Below are positions 1 to 8,833 of a DNA stretch of 64,000 bases, in pieces. The stretch spans positions 158,740-222,739 of the forward strand of contig NZ_CANNBW010000004.1 in assembly GCF_947502995.1 (NCBI RefSeq). Direction: 5' to 3'. The stretch comes from an uncultured Tenacibaculum sp. (lineage in GTDB: Bacteria > Bacteroidota > Bacteroidia > Flavobacteriales > Flavobacteriaceae). The notes under the pieces were generated by a model that was given only the letters and a program-made list of their open reading frames with translations, was not told where the DNA came from and ran no database searches. Position numbers and translations under genes: made by a program. Within the stretch, counting starts at the first letter, position 1; each line of letters begins with the position of its first letter.

Positions 1-2261
1 ATGATGGTACCTACAAAATTCGTTTTTATTCTAATCAAATAATAGAAACTAATTTTATTCCAAAAGAAGAGACTTTTTCTACAACATCTCATGCTGTAAT
101 CAAACAACCTGATAATGTGGATATCTATTTAAATGATTCTGGTGAAAAAGTTATTTTTAAAACGAAAACAACTACTGTAGAAATTATTAAATCTCCTTTT
201 CAGATAAAATATTACTACAACGGAAACTTAATAACTTCAGAAAAAAAAGGTTTTCATAAAAAAGAAAATAACGATGCTATAGAACTGAATTTAACTTCAG
301 AAGAAGTTTTATACGGAACAGGTGCTAGAGCATTAGGAATGAACAGAAGAGGAAATAAATTGCAATTATACAACAGGGCTCATTATGGTTACGAAACTCG
401 ATCAGAGCTAATGAATTTTACCATGCCAGTGATAGTTTCTTCAAAGAAATATATGATTCACTTCGATAATGCTCCAATTGGATATTTAGATTTAGATAGT
501 GAAAAGAATAATTCGTTGACCTATGAAACGATTTCTGGTAGAAAAACATATCAGATTATCGTTGGTGATACTTGGTATGATTTATTAGACACTTATACAG
601 ATTTAACGGGGAAGCAACCAATGATTCCACGTTGGAGTTTAGGGAATTTTTCTAGTAGATTTGGGTATCATTCAGAAAAAGAAACTAGAAATACAATACA
701 AGCTTTTAAAAATGAGAAGATTCCAGTAGATGCTGTTATTCTAGATTTATATTGGTTCGGAAAAGATATAAAAGGTACTATGGGAAATTTAGAAATCTTT
801 AAAGATTCTTTTCCTAATATGAAGAAAATGGTCAGTGATTTCAAGAAAGAAGGTGTAAAAACTGTTTTAATTACTGAACCGTTTATTTTAACTACATCTA
901 AAAAATGGGATGAAGCTAAATCTAAAGGAATTTTAGGTAAAGATGAAGCTGGAAATCCTTTTACCTACGATTTCTATTTTGGAAATACAGGCTTAATTGA
1001 TATTTATAATCCTGAAGGCAACAAATGGTTTTGGAATATTTATAAAGGCTTAAAAGATATGGGAGTTGAAGGTTTCTGGGGAGATTTAGGAGAACCAGAA
1101 GTTCATCCTTCTAAATTACTACACACAACAGGAACTGCTGATGAAGTTCATAATATTTACGGTCACGATTGGGCTAAATTAATTTATGACGGTTACAAAG
1201 CAAACTATCCTAACGAACGTCCGTTTATTTTAATGCGAGCAGGATATTCTGGCTCACAACGATTTGGATTAATTCCTTGGTCTGGTGATGTTAACAGAAC
1301 TTGGGGTGGTTTACAAAGTCAACCAGAAATTGCTTTACAAATGGGAATGCAAGGATTAGGTTATATGCATTCTGATTTAGGCGGATTTGCAGGTGCTAAT
1401 TTAGATGACGAATTATATGTACGTTGGTTACAATATGGTGTCTTTCAACCTATTTTCAGACCTCATGCACAAGAAGAAGTTTCTAGTGAACCTGTTTTTA
1501 GAGCAGATAAAGCTAAAGCACTGGCTAAAAAAGCAATTGAATTACGTTATCAATTATTAACCTATAATTATAACTTAGTTTTTGAAAACAATCAGAAAGG
1601 AAAACCGTTAATGCGTCCTTTGTTTTTTGAAGATAATACTACATCACTTTTTACAAATTCAACTTCATATTTATGGGGTAACGATTTTTTAATTAGTCCG
1701 ATTTTAAAAGCTAAACAAACCGAGCAAAGAGTTTACTTTCCTAAAAATCATTATTGGTTTAATTTTTATTCTGATGAACTTGAAGAAGGAGGAAAGTCAA
1801 AGAGTGTTAAAACTACAGAAGAAAACATTCCTACCTATGTAAAAGCAGGAAGTTTCATTCCTTTAACAAGTATAGTGCAAACAACTAAAGAGTATTCTTT
1901 ACATGCATTTGATTTACATTATTATCATCATGCTACAGTGACAAAATCAAGTAGAGAATTGTACAATGATGATGGAATTACTGCGAATGCTTTTGAAAAA
2001 AAGCAGTATGAAATTTTAAAGTTTTCATCAAAAGCTAAAGAGAAATCAATTTCAATCCAATTAAAAGCACAAATTGGAGAAAATTTCAAGAAAAGTAAAA
2101 AACAAATCAATTTAATAGTTCATAATATTAAATCAAAACCTAAAAAGGTAAAAACAAACAACAATAAGGTCGAGTTTACTTGGGATTCTACTAAAAACCA
2201 ATTAGTAATTCCTGTACAATGGGACACTTCAAAATCAAATAAAATCACTATAAAATTATAG
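1..2261 (+). CDS. GH31 alpha-glucosidase, 5' end cut by window edge
   Basis: Hydrolyses alpha-1,4 (possibly alpha-1,6) glucosidic bonds in malto-oligosaccharides, probably in the periplasm. The frame is open from base 3 through a GTG at 117, so the gene starts before the window and 117 is not its real start. Counting from that GTG, WGDLGEPE holds the GH31 nucleophile Asp near residue 323 (codon at 1083), and the PWSGDVNRTW stretch around residue 390 carries the expected acid/base Asp. The PRWSLGNF and DLYWFG strands of the barrel are also clear, followed by the C-terminal beta domain. The stop is 2 bp before the next amylase gene, so the three glycoside hydrolases are one operon, typical of flavobacterial starch/maltose loci. 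The N-terminus and signal peptide are not visible. Confidence 0.93.
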   Translation, partial: DGTYKIRFYSNQIIETNFIPKEETFSTTSHAVIKQPDNVDIYLNDSGEKVIFKTKTTTVEIIKSPFQIKYYYNGNLITSEKKGFHKKENNDAIELNLTSEEVLYGTGARALGMNRRGNKLQLYNRAHYGYETRSELMNFTMPVIVSSKKYMIHFDNAPIGYLDLDSEKNNSLTYETISGRKTYQIIVGDTWYDLLDTYTDLTGKQPMIPRWSLGNFSSRFGYHSEKETRNTIQAFKNEKIPVDAVILDLYWFGKDIKGTMGNLEIFKDSFPNMKKMVSDFKKEGVKTVLITEPFILTTSKKWDEAKSKGILGKDEAGNPFTYDFYFGNTGLIDIYNPEGNKWFWNIYKGLKDMGVEGFWGDLGEPEVHPSKLLHTTGTADEVHNIYGHDWAKLIYDGYKANYPNERPFILMRAGYSGSQRFGLIPWSGDVNRTWGGLQSQPEIALQMGMQGLGYMHSDLGGFAGANLDDELYVRWLQYGVFQPIFRPHAQEEVSSEPVFRADKAKALAKKAIELRYQLLTYNYNLVFENNQKGKPLMRPLFFEDNTTSLFTNSTSYLWGNDFLISPILKAKQTEQRVYFPKNHYWFNFYSDELEEGGKSKSVKTTEENIPTYVKAGSFIPLTSIVQTTKEYSLHAFDLHYYHHATVTKSSRELYNDDGITANAFEKKQYEILKFSSKAKEKSISIQLKAQIGENFKKSKKQINLIVHNIKSKPKKVKTNNNKVEFTWDSTKNQLVIPVQWDTSKSNKITIKL

Positions 2262-2263
2262 TA

Positions 2264-3931
2264 ATGAAGAAACTATATTTAATAATGCTTTTTGCTTTAA
2301 TCATTGTTAGTTGTAAAGAGCAAAATAAAGCAGAAGAAAAACCAATAGCTGAAAAAAAAGAAACTCCTTTTGTTTGGAACGGAGCGAATTTATATTTTTT
2401 ACTCACAGATCGTTTTAATAACGGTGACACTTCAAACGATATCAACTTCGATCGTTCTAAGAAAACGGCAAAACTTCGTGGATTTAAAGGCGGAGATTTA
2501 AAAGGAATTACTCAAAAAATCTCTGAAGGTTATTTCGATAAATTAGGAATAAATGCGATTTGGATGACTCCTGTTGTAGAACAAATTCATGGAGGAACTG
2601 ATGAAGGAACAGGAATTACCTATGGTTTTCATGGGTATTGGACTAAAGATTGGACTAAAATTGATCCTAATTATGGAACTGATAATGATTTAAAAGAATT
2701 AGTTGAAACAGCACATAAACATGGTATGAGAATTTTATTAGATGCAGTAATTAATCATACTGGTCCAGTAACAGATAAAGATCCTGTTTGGCCAGAAGAA
2801 TGGGTTCGTACAGATCCACAGTGTAAATATGATAATTATGAAAATACAATCACTTGTACTTTAGTAAAAAACTTACCAGATATTAAAACAGAAAGTAACG
2901 AAGAAGTTGCCTTACCACCCCAATTAGTTGAAAAGTGGAAGAAAGAAGGACGTTACGAACAAGAAGTAAAAGAATTAGATGAATTCTTTACAAGAACAGG
3001 ATATCCAAGAGCACCTCGTTTTTATATCATGAAATGGCTAACTGATTATATTACAGAGTATGGAATTGACGGCTATAGAGTTGATACTGTTAAACATACA
3101 GAAGAGAATGTTTGGCAAGAATTTAGAAAAGAGTGTGATTATACATTTGCAGAATGGAAAAAGAATAATCCATCTAAAGTGTTAGATGACAATGGATTTT
3201 ATTTAGTAGGAGAAGTGTATAATTACAGTATTTCAAACGGAAAACAATTCAATTTTGGAGACAAAGAAGTGAATTATTTCGATAAAGCATTTAATAGTTT
3301 AATCAATTTTGAATTTAAATGGAATGCTAAACAACTATCGTTTAAAGATTTTAATGAAAAATATAGTCAAGCTTTAAGTAATGATTTAAAAGGATATGGA
3401 GTATTAAATTACATGAGTTCTCATGATGATGGAATGCCTTATGATCCTACTCGAGAAAAAACTTTTGAAACAGCAAATCGTTTATTGTTAGGTTTAGGAA
3501 CATCTCAAGTGTATTATGGAGATGAATCTGCTAGATCTTTAATTATTGATGGAACTGAAGGTGACGCTACTTTACGTTCTTTTATGAATTGGGATGCCAT
3601 TCAAAATGATAAAAAAACACAAGAAGTTTTAGCACATTGGCAAAAATTAGGTCAGTTCAGAAAAAATCATCCAGCTGTTGGAGCAGGAACTCATTCTGTA
3701 ATAACCGAGTCACCGTATGTTTTTTCTAGAAATTATAGTAAAGATACATTTACAGACAAAGTTGTAATTGGAGTTGATTTAAACCAAGGTGATAAAGTAA
3801 TTGATGTAACATCAGTTTTCGAAAATGGAGACGAGTTAAAAGACGCTTATTCTGGTCAGAAAGTAACAGTTAGCGAAGGAAAAGTAACACTAAACTCACC
3901 ATTAAAAACAATTTTATTAGAAAAGATTTAA
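2264..3931 (+). CDS. GH13 alpha-amylase family lipoprotein
   Basis: An alpha-amylase-type glycoside hydrolase of 555 aa. The signal peptide ends in a lipobox, IIVSC, with the lipid-anchored Cys near residue 17 followed by a charged linker, so it sits on a membrane facing the periplasm or cell surface. The barrel begins at NLYFLLTDRFNNGD; AVINHTGP is conserved region I, GYRVDTVKH holds the nucleophile Asp, VGEVYN the acid Glu and MSSHDD the third Asp, so the catalytic triad is complete. It starts 2 bp after the GH31 stop and ends 2 bp before the next GH13. Exact substrate preference (endo-amylase or neopullulanase-like) cannot be read from the sequence. Confidence 0.93.
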   Translation: MKKLYLIMLFALIIVSCKEQNKAEEKPIAEKKETPFVWNGANLYFLLTDRFNNGDTSNDINFDRSKKTAKLRGFKGGDLKGITQKISEGYFDKLGINAIWMTPVVEQIHGGTDEGTGITYGFHGYWTKDWTKIDPNYGTDNDLKELVETAHKHGMRILLDAVINHTGPVTDKDPVWPEEWVRTDPQCKYDNYENTITCTLVKNLPDIKTESNEEVALPPQLVEKWKKEGRYEQEVKELDEFFTRTGYPRAPRFYIMKWLTDYITEYGIDGYRVDTVKHTEENVWQEFRKECDYTFAEWKKNNPSKVLDDNGFYLVGEVYNYSISNGKQFNFGDKEVNYFDKAFNSLINFEFKWNAKQLSFKDFNEKYSQALSNDLKGYGVLNYMSSHDDGMPYDPTREKTFETANRLLLGLGTSQVYYGDESARSLIIDGTEGDATLRSFMNWDAIQNDKKTQEVLAHWQKLGQFRKNHPAVGAGTHSVITESPYVFSRNYSKDTFTDKVVIGVDLNQGDKVIDVTSVFENGDELKDAYSGQKVTVSEGKVTLNSPLKTILLEKI

Positions 3932-3933
3932 CC

Positions 3934-5370
3934 ATGAAAAAAATACTAAGTATACTATCTATAGGGCTATTACTTCTTTCTTGTAAACAAGAAGTTAAAA
4001 AAGAAGAAAAGTTAGCAAATAATGAAGAAAAAATAATTACTGAAAAGTTAAAACCAATTTCTAAAGAAGTTTTAGAAACTGCTGTAATTTATGAAGCTAA
4101 TATTCGTCAATATTCACCAGAAGGTAGTTTCGATGCTTTTACAAAAGATATTCCTGAGTTAAAGAAATTAGGAGTAAAAATTATTTGGTTAATGCCAGTA
4201 TTTCCAATTTCTGAAACGAAACGTAAAGCTACAGGAGGAAAGGATAGTAAATTTGCTTCTGAATTTCCTGAAGCTGAAAGAAAAAAATACTTAGGAAGTT
4301 ATTATGCTGTGTCTGATTTCAAAAAAATTAACCCTGAATTCGGAACTATTGAAGATTTTAGAAAGTTAGTGAAAACTGCTCATGATAACGGTATTTATGT
4401 GATTTTAGATTGGGTTCCTAATCACACAGGTTGGGATCATACTTGGTTAACAACTAATCCAGATTTTTATACAAAAAATGACAAAGGAGAAGTTGTTCAT
4501 CCTGAAGGAACTGACTGGACTGATGTTGCTGATTTAAACTATGAAAATCCAGATTTACGTAAACAAATGATCGCAGATATGAGCCACTGGATTGTTAACG
4601 AAAATGTTGATGGTTTCCGTTGTGATGTAGCTGGACAAGTTCCTACAGCTTTTTGGCAAGAAGCTATTCCACAATTAAGAGCTAAAAAAGACATTTTTAT
4701 GCTAGCAGAAGCTTGGGAACCAGAATTATTAAAAGATGGTTTATTTGATATGGGGTACGGTTGGGATCGTCATCATGCAATGAACCACGTCGCTAAAGGT
4801 GAGAAAAAAGTAAACGATTGGTATGCTACTTTTGATAAAGATGTTAAGCGTTACGCAGCTGATGACATCATTATGAATTTTGTTACAAATCACGATGAAA
4901 ACTCTTGGAATGGAACTATTAAAGAAAGAATGGGAGAAGGTGCTAATGCTTTTACTGTACTAAATTATGTAACACCAGGAATGCCTTTAATTTATTCAGG
5001 ACAAGAATATGGTTTAAGTCATAGATTAAAGTTTTTTGAAAAAGATTCTATTCCAAAAACTAAAGGTACAGAATGGACTTTATTAGAACAATTAGCTAAC
5101 TTAAAGAAAGCTAATAAAGCGATGCATGGAGGAAAAGAAAAAGCAAATTATACTAAAATAGATCTTAAAAATGATCACGTATTAGCTTTTTCAAGAGCAA
5201 AAGAAGGAGACGAATTAACATTTGTTGCTAACTTATCTAAAGAAAGTCAAAAAGTTACTTTAACTTCAAAAGCCACTCAAAAAGATTACTTTACGAACAA
5301 AGAATTTAAGGGAACAACTGAGGTCGAATTACAACCTTGGCAATATTTAGTTTTAGAAAAGACGAAATAA
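3934..5370 (+). CDS. GH13 alpha-amylase family lipoprotein
   Basis: Second GH13 lipoprotein (478 aa) and last gene of the operon; lipobox LLLLSC then a Lys/Glu-rich linker. Conserved regions are present: DWVPNHTGWDH (region I), GFRCDVAG with the nucleophile Asp, LAEAWEP with the acid Glu, and FVTNHDENSW with the third Asp. The C-terminal beta domain ends in LQPWQYLVLEK, a usual GH13 ending. It differs enough from the preceding GH13 that it is probably a different specificity rather than a recent duplicate. A strong terminator follows 26 bp after the stop. Confidence 0.92.
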   Translation: MKKILSILSIGLLLLSCKQEVKKEEKLANNEEKIITEKLKPISKEVLETAVIYEANIRQYSPEGSFDAFTKDIPELKKLGVKIIWLMPVFPISETKRKATGGKDSKFASEFPEAERKKYLGSYYAVSDFKKINPEFGTIEDFRKLVKTAHDNGIYVILDWVPNHTGWDHTWLTTNPDFYTKNDKGEVVHPEGTDWTDVADLNYENPDLRKQMIADMSHWIVNENVDGFRCDVAGQVPTAFWQEAIPQLRAKKDIFMLAEAWEPELLKDGLFDMGYGWDRHHAMNHVAKGEKKVNDWYATFDKDVKRYAADDIIMNFVTNHDENSWNGTIKERMGEGANAFTVLNYVTPGMPLIYSGQEYGLSHRLKFFEKDSIPKTKGTEWTLLEQLANLKKANKAMHGGKEKANYTKIDLKNDHVLAFSRAKEGDELTFVANLSKESQKVTLTSKATQKDYFTNKEFKGTTEVELQPWQYLVLEKTK

Positions 5371-5396
5371 ACTAAAAATCAACTATACTTTAAAAA

Positions 5397-5427
5397 GGGT
5401 CATGAAAATCTCATGATCCTTTTTTTT
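5397..5427 (+). terminator. Rho-independent terminator of the glucan operon
   Basis: The arms GGGTCATGA (5397-5405) and TCATGATCC (5411-5419) pair with one G-T, followed by eight T residues at 5420-5427. It ends the GH31-GH13-GH13 transcript. Confidence 0.85.
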
Positions 5428-5617
5428 GGTATAATATCAAGTTTTCAATTTTTAAATTTCTAGTATAACAACTGAGTTATTTCCTTTTTTTCCTGAGCTA
5501 AAAAAGGGAAAATCCCTTATAAGATATTTTCTTACTGATTATAGTTTTGCTTCGTGATCAAACAATAGCTATTCGATAACGATCTAACTAAAAAGAACAA
5601 AACACAAAATTTAAAGA

Positions 5618-6409
5618 ATGAAAGTATTTTATAACTACATAGTAATTGCATTAAGTATTTTAATTATCGGATGTCAAAATGATGAAGAAATTATAGAAAC
5701 AGATACTGTATTAAAAGCACAAGAAGGAATTGTTCAAAAAGAATTTCCAAGTGAAATTATAAACATCAATCACAAATATGATTATTACGGTAAAAAATTT
5801 CAAGTAACCTATGTATTCAATAATGAAACACAAGAGTTAATCGATGCTTATGGAGATGATGCTATCGCTAAAGAAATATTTGGTAAAGACAAAAAAGGTC
5901 CTCAAGGAACTTTAGTTTTAGCTGTGAAACAAGAAGGAAATTATAAAGAAATTTCAATGAAAATCTTCGATACTGTGAATGAAATAGATCAATATACAAA
6001 GGAAGAACAAGTTGCAGAACCAATTAAAGAACAGATTAAAGGGAAATTAGCTTCGAGAAATAATTGTTTTGATATTGATTTACCTGGAAATGATGAAATC
6101 CGCTTTTTTGAAGACATTAATTACGTAACTGAATTAACAGATATTAGAGGTTTAAATAAAAGAACTTATGGGAAACAATATTTGGCTCATAACAACGACA
6201 GAATTAGTTCTTTTTATATGAGATCTAATGAATTTCAACAGATTAGTTTTTACGAACACAGTTGTTATACTGGTAAAAGATTAACATTTAATAAATACCA
6301 TACTTCTCAGTTTTATGGTGAAAGTAATTTAAGGCATCATACTTTATCTGGAACATGGTTTTGGAGAGTATCTTGGAATGATAAAATTTCTTCATTCTGG
6401 ATGCCATAA
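5618..6409 (+). CDS. Lipoprotein with beta/gamma-crystallin-like C-terminal domain
   Basis: A 263-aa lipoprotein (signal peptide with lipobox LIIGC, Cys near residue 19). The N-terminal half (residues 20-150) is charged and not recognised. The C-terminal ~110 residues resemble Greek-key beta/gamma-crystallin motifs: IRFFEDINY, then DRISSFYM, then ISFYEHSCYTGKRLTF and finally WNDKISSFWM, the aromatic-x-aromatic-E..G pattern and D-[KR]-ISS strand endings of that fold. Bacterial members often bind calcium; the residues needed cannot be judged here. Monocistronic, with its own terminator at 6436-6461. Domain assignment is by motif only. Confidence 0.6.
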   Translation: MKVFYNYIVIALSILIIGCQNDEEIIETDTVLKAQEGIVQKEFPSEIININHKYDYYGKKFQVTYVFNNETQELIDAYGDDAIAKEIFGKDKKGPQGTLVLAVKQEGNYKEISMKIFDTVNEIDQYTKEEQVAEPIKEQIKGKLASRNNCFDIDLPGNDEIRFFEDINYVTELTDIRGLNKRTYGKQYLAHNNDRISSFYMRSNEFQQISFYEHSCYTGKRLTFNKYHTSQFYGESNLRHHTLSGTWFWRVSWNDKISSFWMP

Positions 6410-6435
6410 ATAGAGATTAGTTAAGATTGATTAAA

Positions 6436-6461
6436 GAGAGACAAAAAAGTCTCTCTTTTTT
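6436..6461 (+). terminator. Rho-independent terminator
   Basis: The arms GAGAGAC (6436-6442) and GTCTCTC (6449-6455) surround an A6 loop and are followed by a T-run at 6456-6461, just downstream of the crystallin-like gene. Confidence 0.8.
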
Positions 6462-6548
6462 GTTTTTAACTCTATTGATTGATTTTTAACGTATTATTGT
6501 CAGGTATTTATAAACTTTTTTTTGTAATTTTATAAAAAAGCATTTATT

Positions 6549-7094
6549 ATGAAAAGAGTATTATATTTTTTGTTGGTTATAGTTTTAATAACTAGTTGTG
6601 CTTCTACCAAAGAAAACTACACTGCTGTTCAGTTGAAAAAGTTTAATGAAATAGTAGAAGGAAAACCATTTAGTATCAATTCCAGAAGAGCTTATCCAAG
6701 AGTTACAGCAGCCTTAAATTCTTTACCAGCTAACGTGCTATTGCCGAACGGAAACACTATAAATATGATAGATATTACTGGGCATGGAAGTGTTTTTAAT
6801 TTTAATAAAGATTCTTTAACTAAAGGTAATTTACCTTACTATGGCGAACGTCAGTTTGCTGGAAATTATAGCAGTACAAATATTGGAATTGAATTTGACG
6901 CTAAAATAACAAACTACAAAACCTCTAAGACTAAAAGAGATAATCATCAAATTAAATTTACAGTTAGAGATAAAAACTCAAATACAGAAAGTTATGATGT
7001 AACTCTAGTGATTTATAAGAATTTAAAAACCAGAATGGATATTAATTCAACTCACAGGTTTCCAATTCAATATTCTGGTGTAATTACAGAATAG
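6549..7094 (+). CDS. DUF4251 family lipoprotein
   Basis: A 181-aa exported lipoprotein (lipobox LITSC, Cys near residue 17). The body matches the pattern of the Bacteroidota DUF4251 family: FSINSRRAYP near the start, GNLPYYGERQF in the middle (the LPYFG signature), IGIEFDAKITNY, and the closing R.PIQYSGVI. The function of this family is unknown. It is convergent with rlmF, with only 7 bp between the two stops and no clear terminator in that gap. Confidence 0.75.
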   Translation: MKRVLYFLLVIVLITSCASTKENYTAVQLKKFNEIVEGKPFSINSRRAYPRVTAALNSLPANVLLPNGNTINMIDITGHGSVFNFNKDSLTKGNLPYYGERQFAGNYSSTNIGIEFDAKITNYKTSKTKRDNHQIKFTVRDKNSNTESYDVTLVIYKNLKTRMDINSTHRFPIQYSGVITE

Positions 7095-7101
7095 TTGTAA
7101 C

Positions 7102-7959
7102 TTATAAATCTTTGGTAAAAGACCAAACTAAAATTCTTGTCATTTTATTTCCATGTTGCATTGGAATAATTTTGTACTGTGCTTTTAATTTTAAAAGTTG
7201 TTTTTCTAGTTTGGGTAAATTTTCTTTTTTAGCTATTAAACTTGTAAAAAAACCTACTTGATTTTTAAATAAAACACTTTGTTTAATCATTCTTTTTAAG
7301 AACAAAGCTTCACCACCGTTACACCACAATTCGTTGGCCTGGCCACCAAAATTAAGTTCAAATTCTTTTTTATTTAAATTATTTAGTTTACGTAATGTTC
7401 CTTTTTTTGCTTCATTTTCTGAACTATGAAAAGGAGGATTACAAACTGAGAAATCGAAATAATCGTCAGTTTTTATAATGCCATCAAAGATGTTTGCATT
7501 ATTACTTTGATGAATTAAACTTACATTTTTCTTTAATTGGGGTGTAAAATCAATATTTTCTTGAGCAATTTTAATACTTTCAGCGTTAATATCAGATCCT
7601 ACCATTTTCCAATTATAAACTTGGCTTCCTAAAATGCAGTAAATTGCATTTGCGCCAACACCAATATCTAAGCCTCTAACTTCTTTTTTTTCAGGAAGAA
7701 TATCAGCTATATGATGAATATAATCAACTCTACTTGGAATTGGCGGACATAAATATCCTGCGGGTAATTCCCAATTCAATATGTTATAATTCGCAATTAA
7801 AATTGCTTTATTTAAAGCTACCACAGCTTTTGGATTTCCAAAATCTATGGTAGTAGTATGATATTCATTTTTAAAAGTAAAAGCTTTTAAATCAGGATTT
7901 GCATCAGATAATTTTTCAAAATCGTAAGCAGAATCTTTATGTAAGTTTCTTGAATGCAT
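7102..7959 (-). CDS. rlmF: 23S rRNA (adenine(1618)-N(6))-methyltransferase RlmF
   Basis: Transfers a methyl group from S-adenosylmethionine to N6 of A1618 in 23S rRNA. 285 aa, the usual length. The N-terminus (MHSRNLHKDSAYDF) and YLCPPIPSRVDYIHHIADIL are family hallmarks. The SAM-binding motif is LDIGVGANAIYCIL and the catalytic NPPF tetrapeptide of N6-adenine methylases is in CNPPFHSS near the centre. Single-gene transcription unit, followed on the plus strand by a heptamer repeat tract just beyond its start. Confidence 0.93.
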   Translation of the reverse strand: MHSRNLHKDSAYDFEKLSDANPDLKAFTFKNEYHTTTIDFGNPKAVVALNKAILIANYNILNWELPAGYLCPPIPSRVDYIHHIADILPEKKEVRGLDIGVGANAIYCILGSQVYNWKMVGSDINAESIKIAQENIDFTPQLKKNVSLIHQSNNANIFDGIIKTDDYFDFSVCNPPFHSSENEAKKGTLRKLNNLNKKEFELNFGGQANELWCNGGEALFLKRMIKQSVLFKNQVGFFTSLIAKKENLPKLEKQLLKLKAQYKIIPMQHGNKMTRILVWSFTKDL

Positions 7960-8026
7960 AAGATTGTAAAATTATCAAAAAAACGTTAGAGAACAATTAT
8001 CAATTAACAATGAATAATATATTATT

Positions 8027-8082
8027 AACTGATAACTGATAACTGATAACTGATAACTGATAACTGATAACTGATAACTGAT
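8027..8082. repeat. Perfect heptanucleotide tandem repeat, 8 copies of AACTGAT
   Basis: Eight exact head-to-tail copies of AACTGAT lie between the start of rlmF and the 3' end of the next minus-strand lipoprotein gene. The preceding 30 bp are degenerate relatives of the same motif. A 7-bp unit does not fit reading frames, and the tract is intergenic, so copy-number change would affect spacing rather than coding. Confidence 0.95.
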
Positions 8083-8091
8083 CATTGACCA

Positions 8092-8682
8092 CTAACAACC
8101 ATCTCTACGAACCCTTAATTCACCATGCTCATGAACTATAATAAAAGGAATTTCTTCTAAAGTACAACGAGGTTCAATAACAAATTTTATTACTCCTGTT
8201 ACAGTAAAATTTTCTTTAGGTGTTTTTATTTTATAATTTTTACGATAAGTAGTGTTTTCTTTTACCCAATTAACATAACCATTTACATATGGATGTGAGT
8301 CGAAAACTTCTTTAGATAATGGATTTTCAGTAATACCTTTTTCTATAGCGATATGTTTATTATCTCTAATTTCTACTCTAAATTTTCCTTTAAAATCTCC
8401 TTTAGATTTTGGAGATACAAAAAATGCTCCTTGATTCAATTTTATGTCTATTTCAAAACTATGTTTATTCTTATCAATTTGAAAAGTTTTCATAGTTAAT
8501 TCATACGGATTGATATTTTTTGAAACATCGTAAACAAAACTATTATTGTAATAGGGACTTGTGCAATTATCTGTTTTTACGTTTTTAGCTACTGATTTTT
8601 CTCCTTTCATTTCTGCATTATTTTCTTTTTTACATGAAATTGTAAAAAGTAAAGTAAAACCTAAGATTATATATTTAATCAT
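8092..8682 (-). CDS. Hypothetical lipoprotein, divergent from membrane-bound regulator
   Basis: Unrecognised 196-aa lipoprotein: signal peptide MIKYIILGFTLLFTISC with the lipid Cys at residue 17, then a mature domain rich in Lys and beta-strand-like stretches that ends with Cys-containing PRCTLEEIPF and a C-terminal RRDGC. Paired cysteines suggest a periplasmic disulfide. It is transcribed away from the winged-helix regulator gene across a 151-bp gap that contains three 11-bp direct repeats, so it may be that regulator's target. That link is inference. Confidence 0.6.
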   Translation of the reverse strand: MIKYIILGFTLLFTISCKKENNAEMKGEKSVAKNVKTDNCTSPYYNNSFVYDVSKNINPYELTMKTFQIDKNKHSFEIDIKLNQGAFFVSPKSKGDFKGKFRVEIRDNKHIAIEKGITENPLSKEVFDSHPYVNGYVNWVKENTTYRKNYKIKTPKENFTVTGVIKFVIEPRCTLEEIPFIIVHEHGELRVRRDGC

Positions 8683-8779
8683 TTTTTTATTGATTTAATA
8701 ATTAGTAATTTATGAAAAAATATCGCGAAATTTTATTTCATTTTTGATATCTCAAAGTTAGAATATGCTTTTCCAAAAA

Positions 8780-8812
8780 GTGTCAAAAGAGTGTAAAAGA
8801 AGTGTCAAAAGC
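8780..8812 (+). promoter_or_regulatory. Three contiguous 11-bp direct repeats, candidate operator
   Basis: GTGTCAAAAGA (8780-8790), GTGTAAAAGAA (8791-8801) and GTGTCAAAAGC (8802-8812) are contiguous. OmpR/PhoB-type winged helices bind tandem 11-bp direct repeats (the Pho box is the model), and the adjacent gene encodes exactly such a domain. Read as an autoregulatory operator shared with the divergent lipoprotein gene; the binding assignment is inferred. Confidence 0.6.
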
Positions 8813-8833
8813 TATAAATTATGGTAAAATTAT

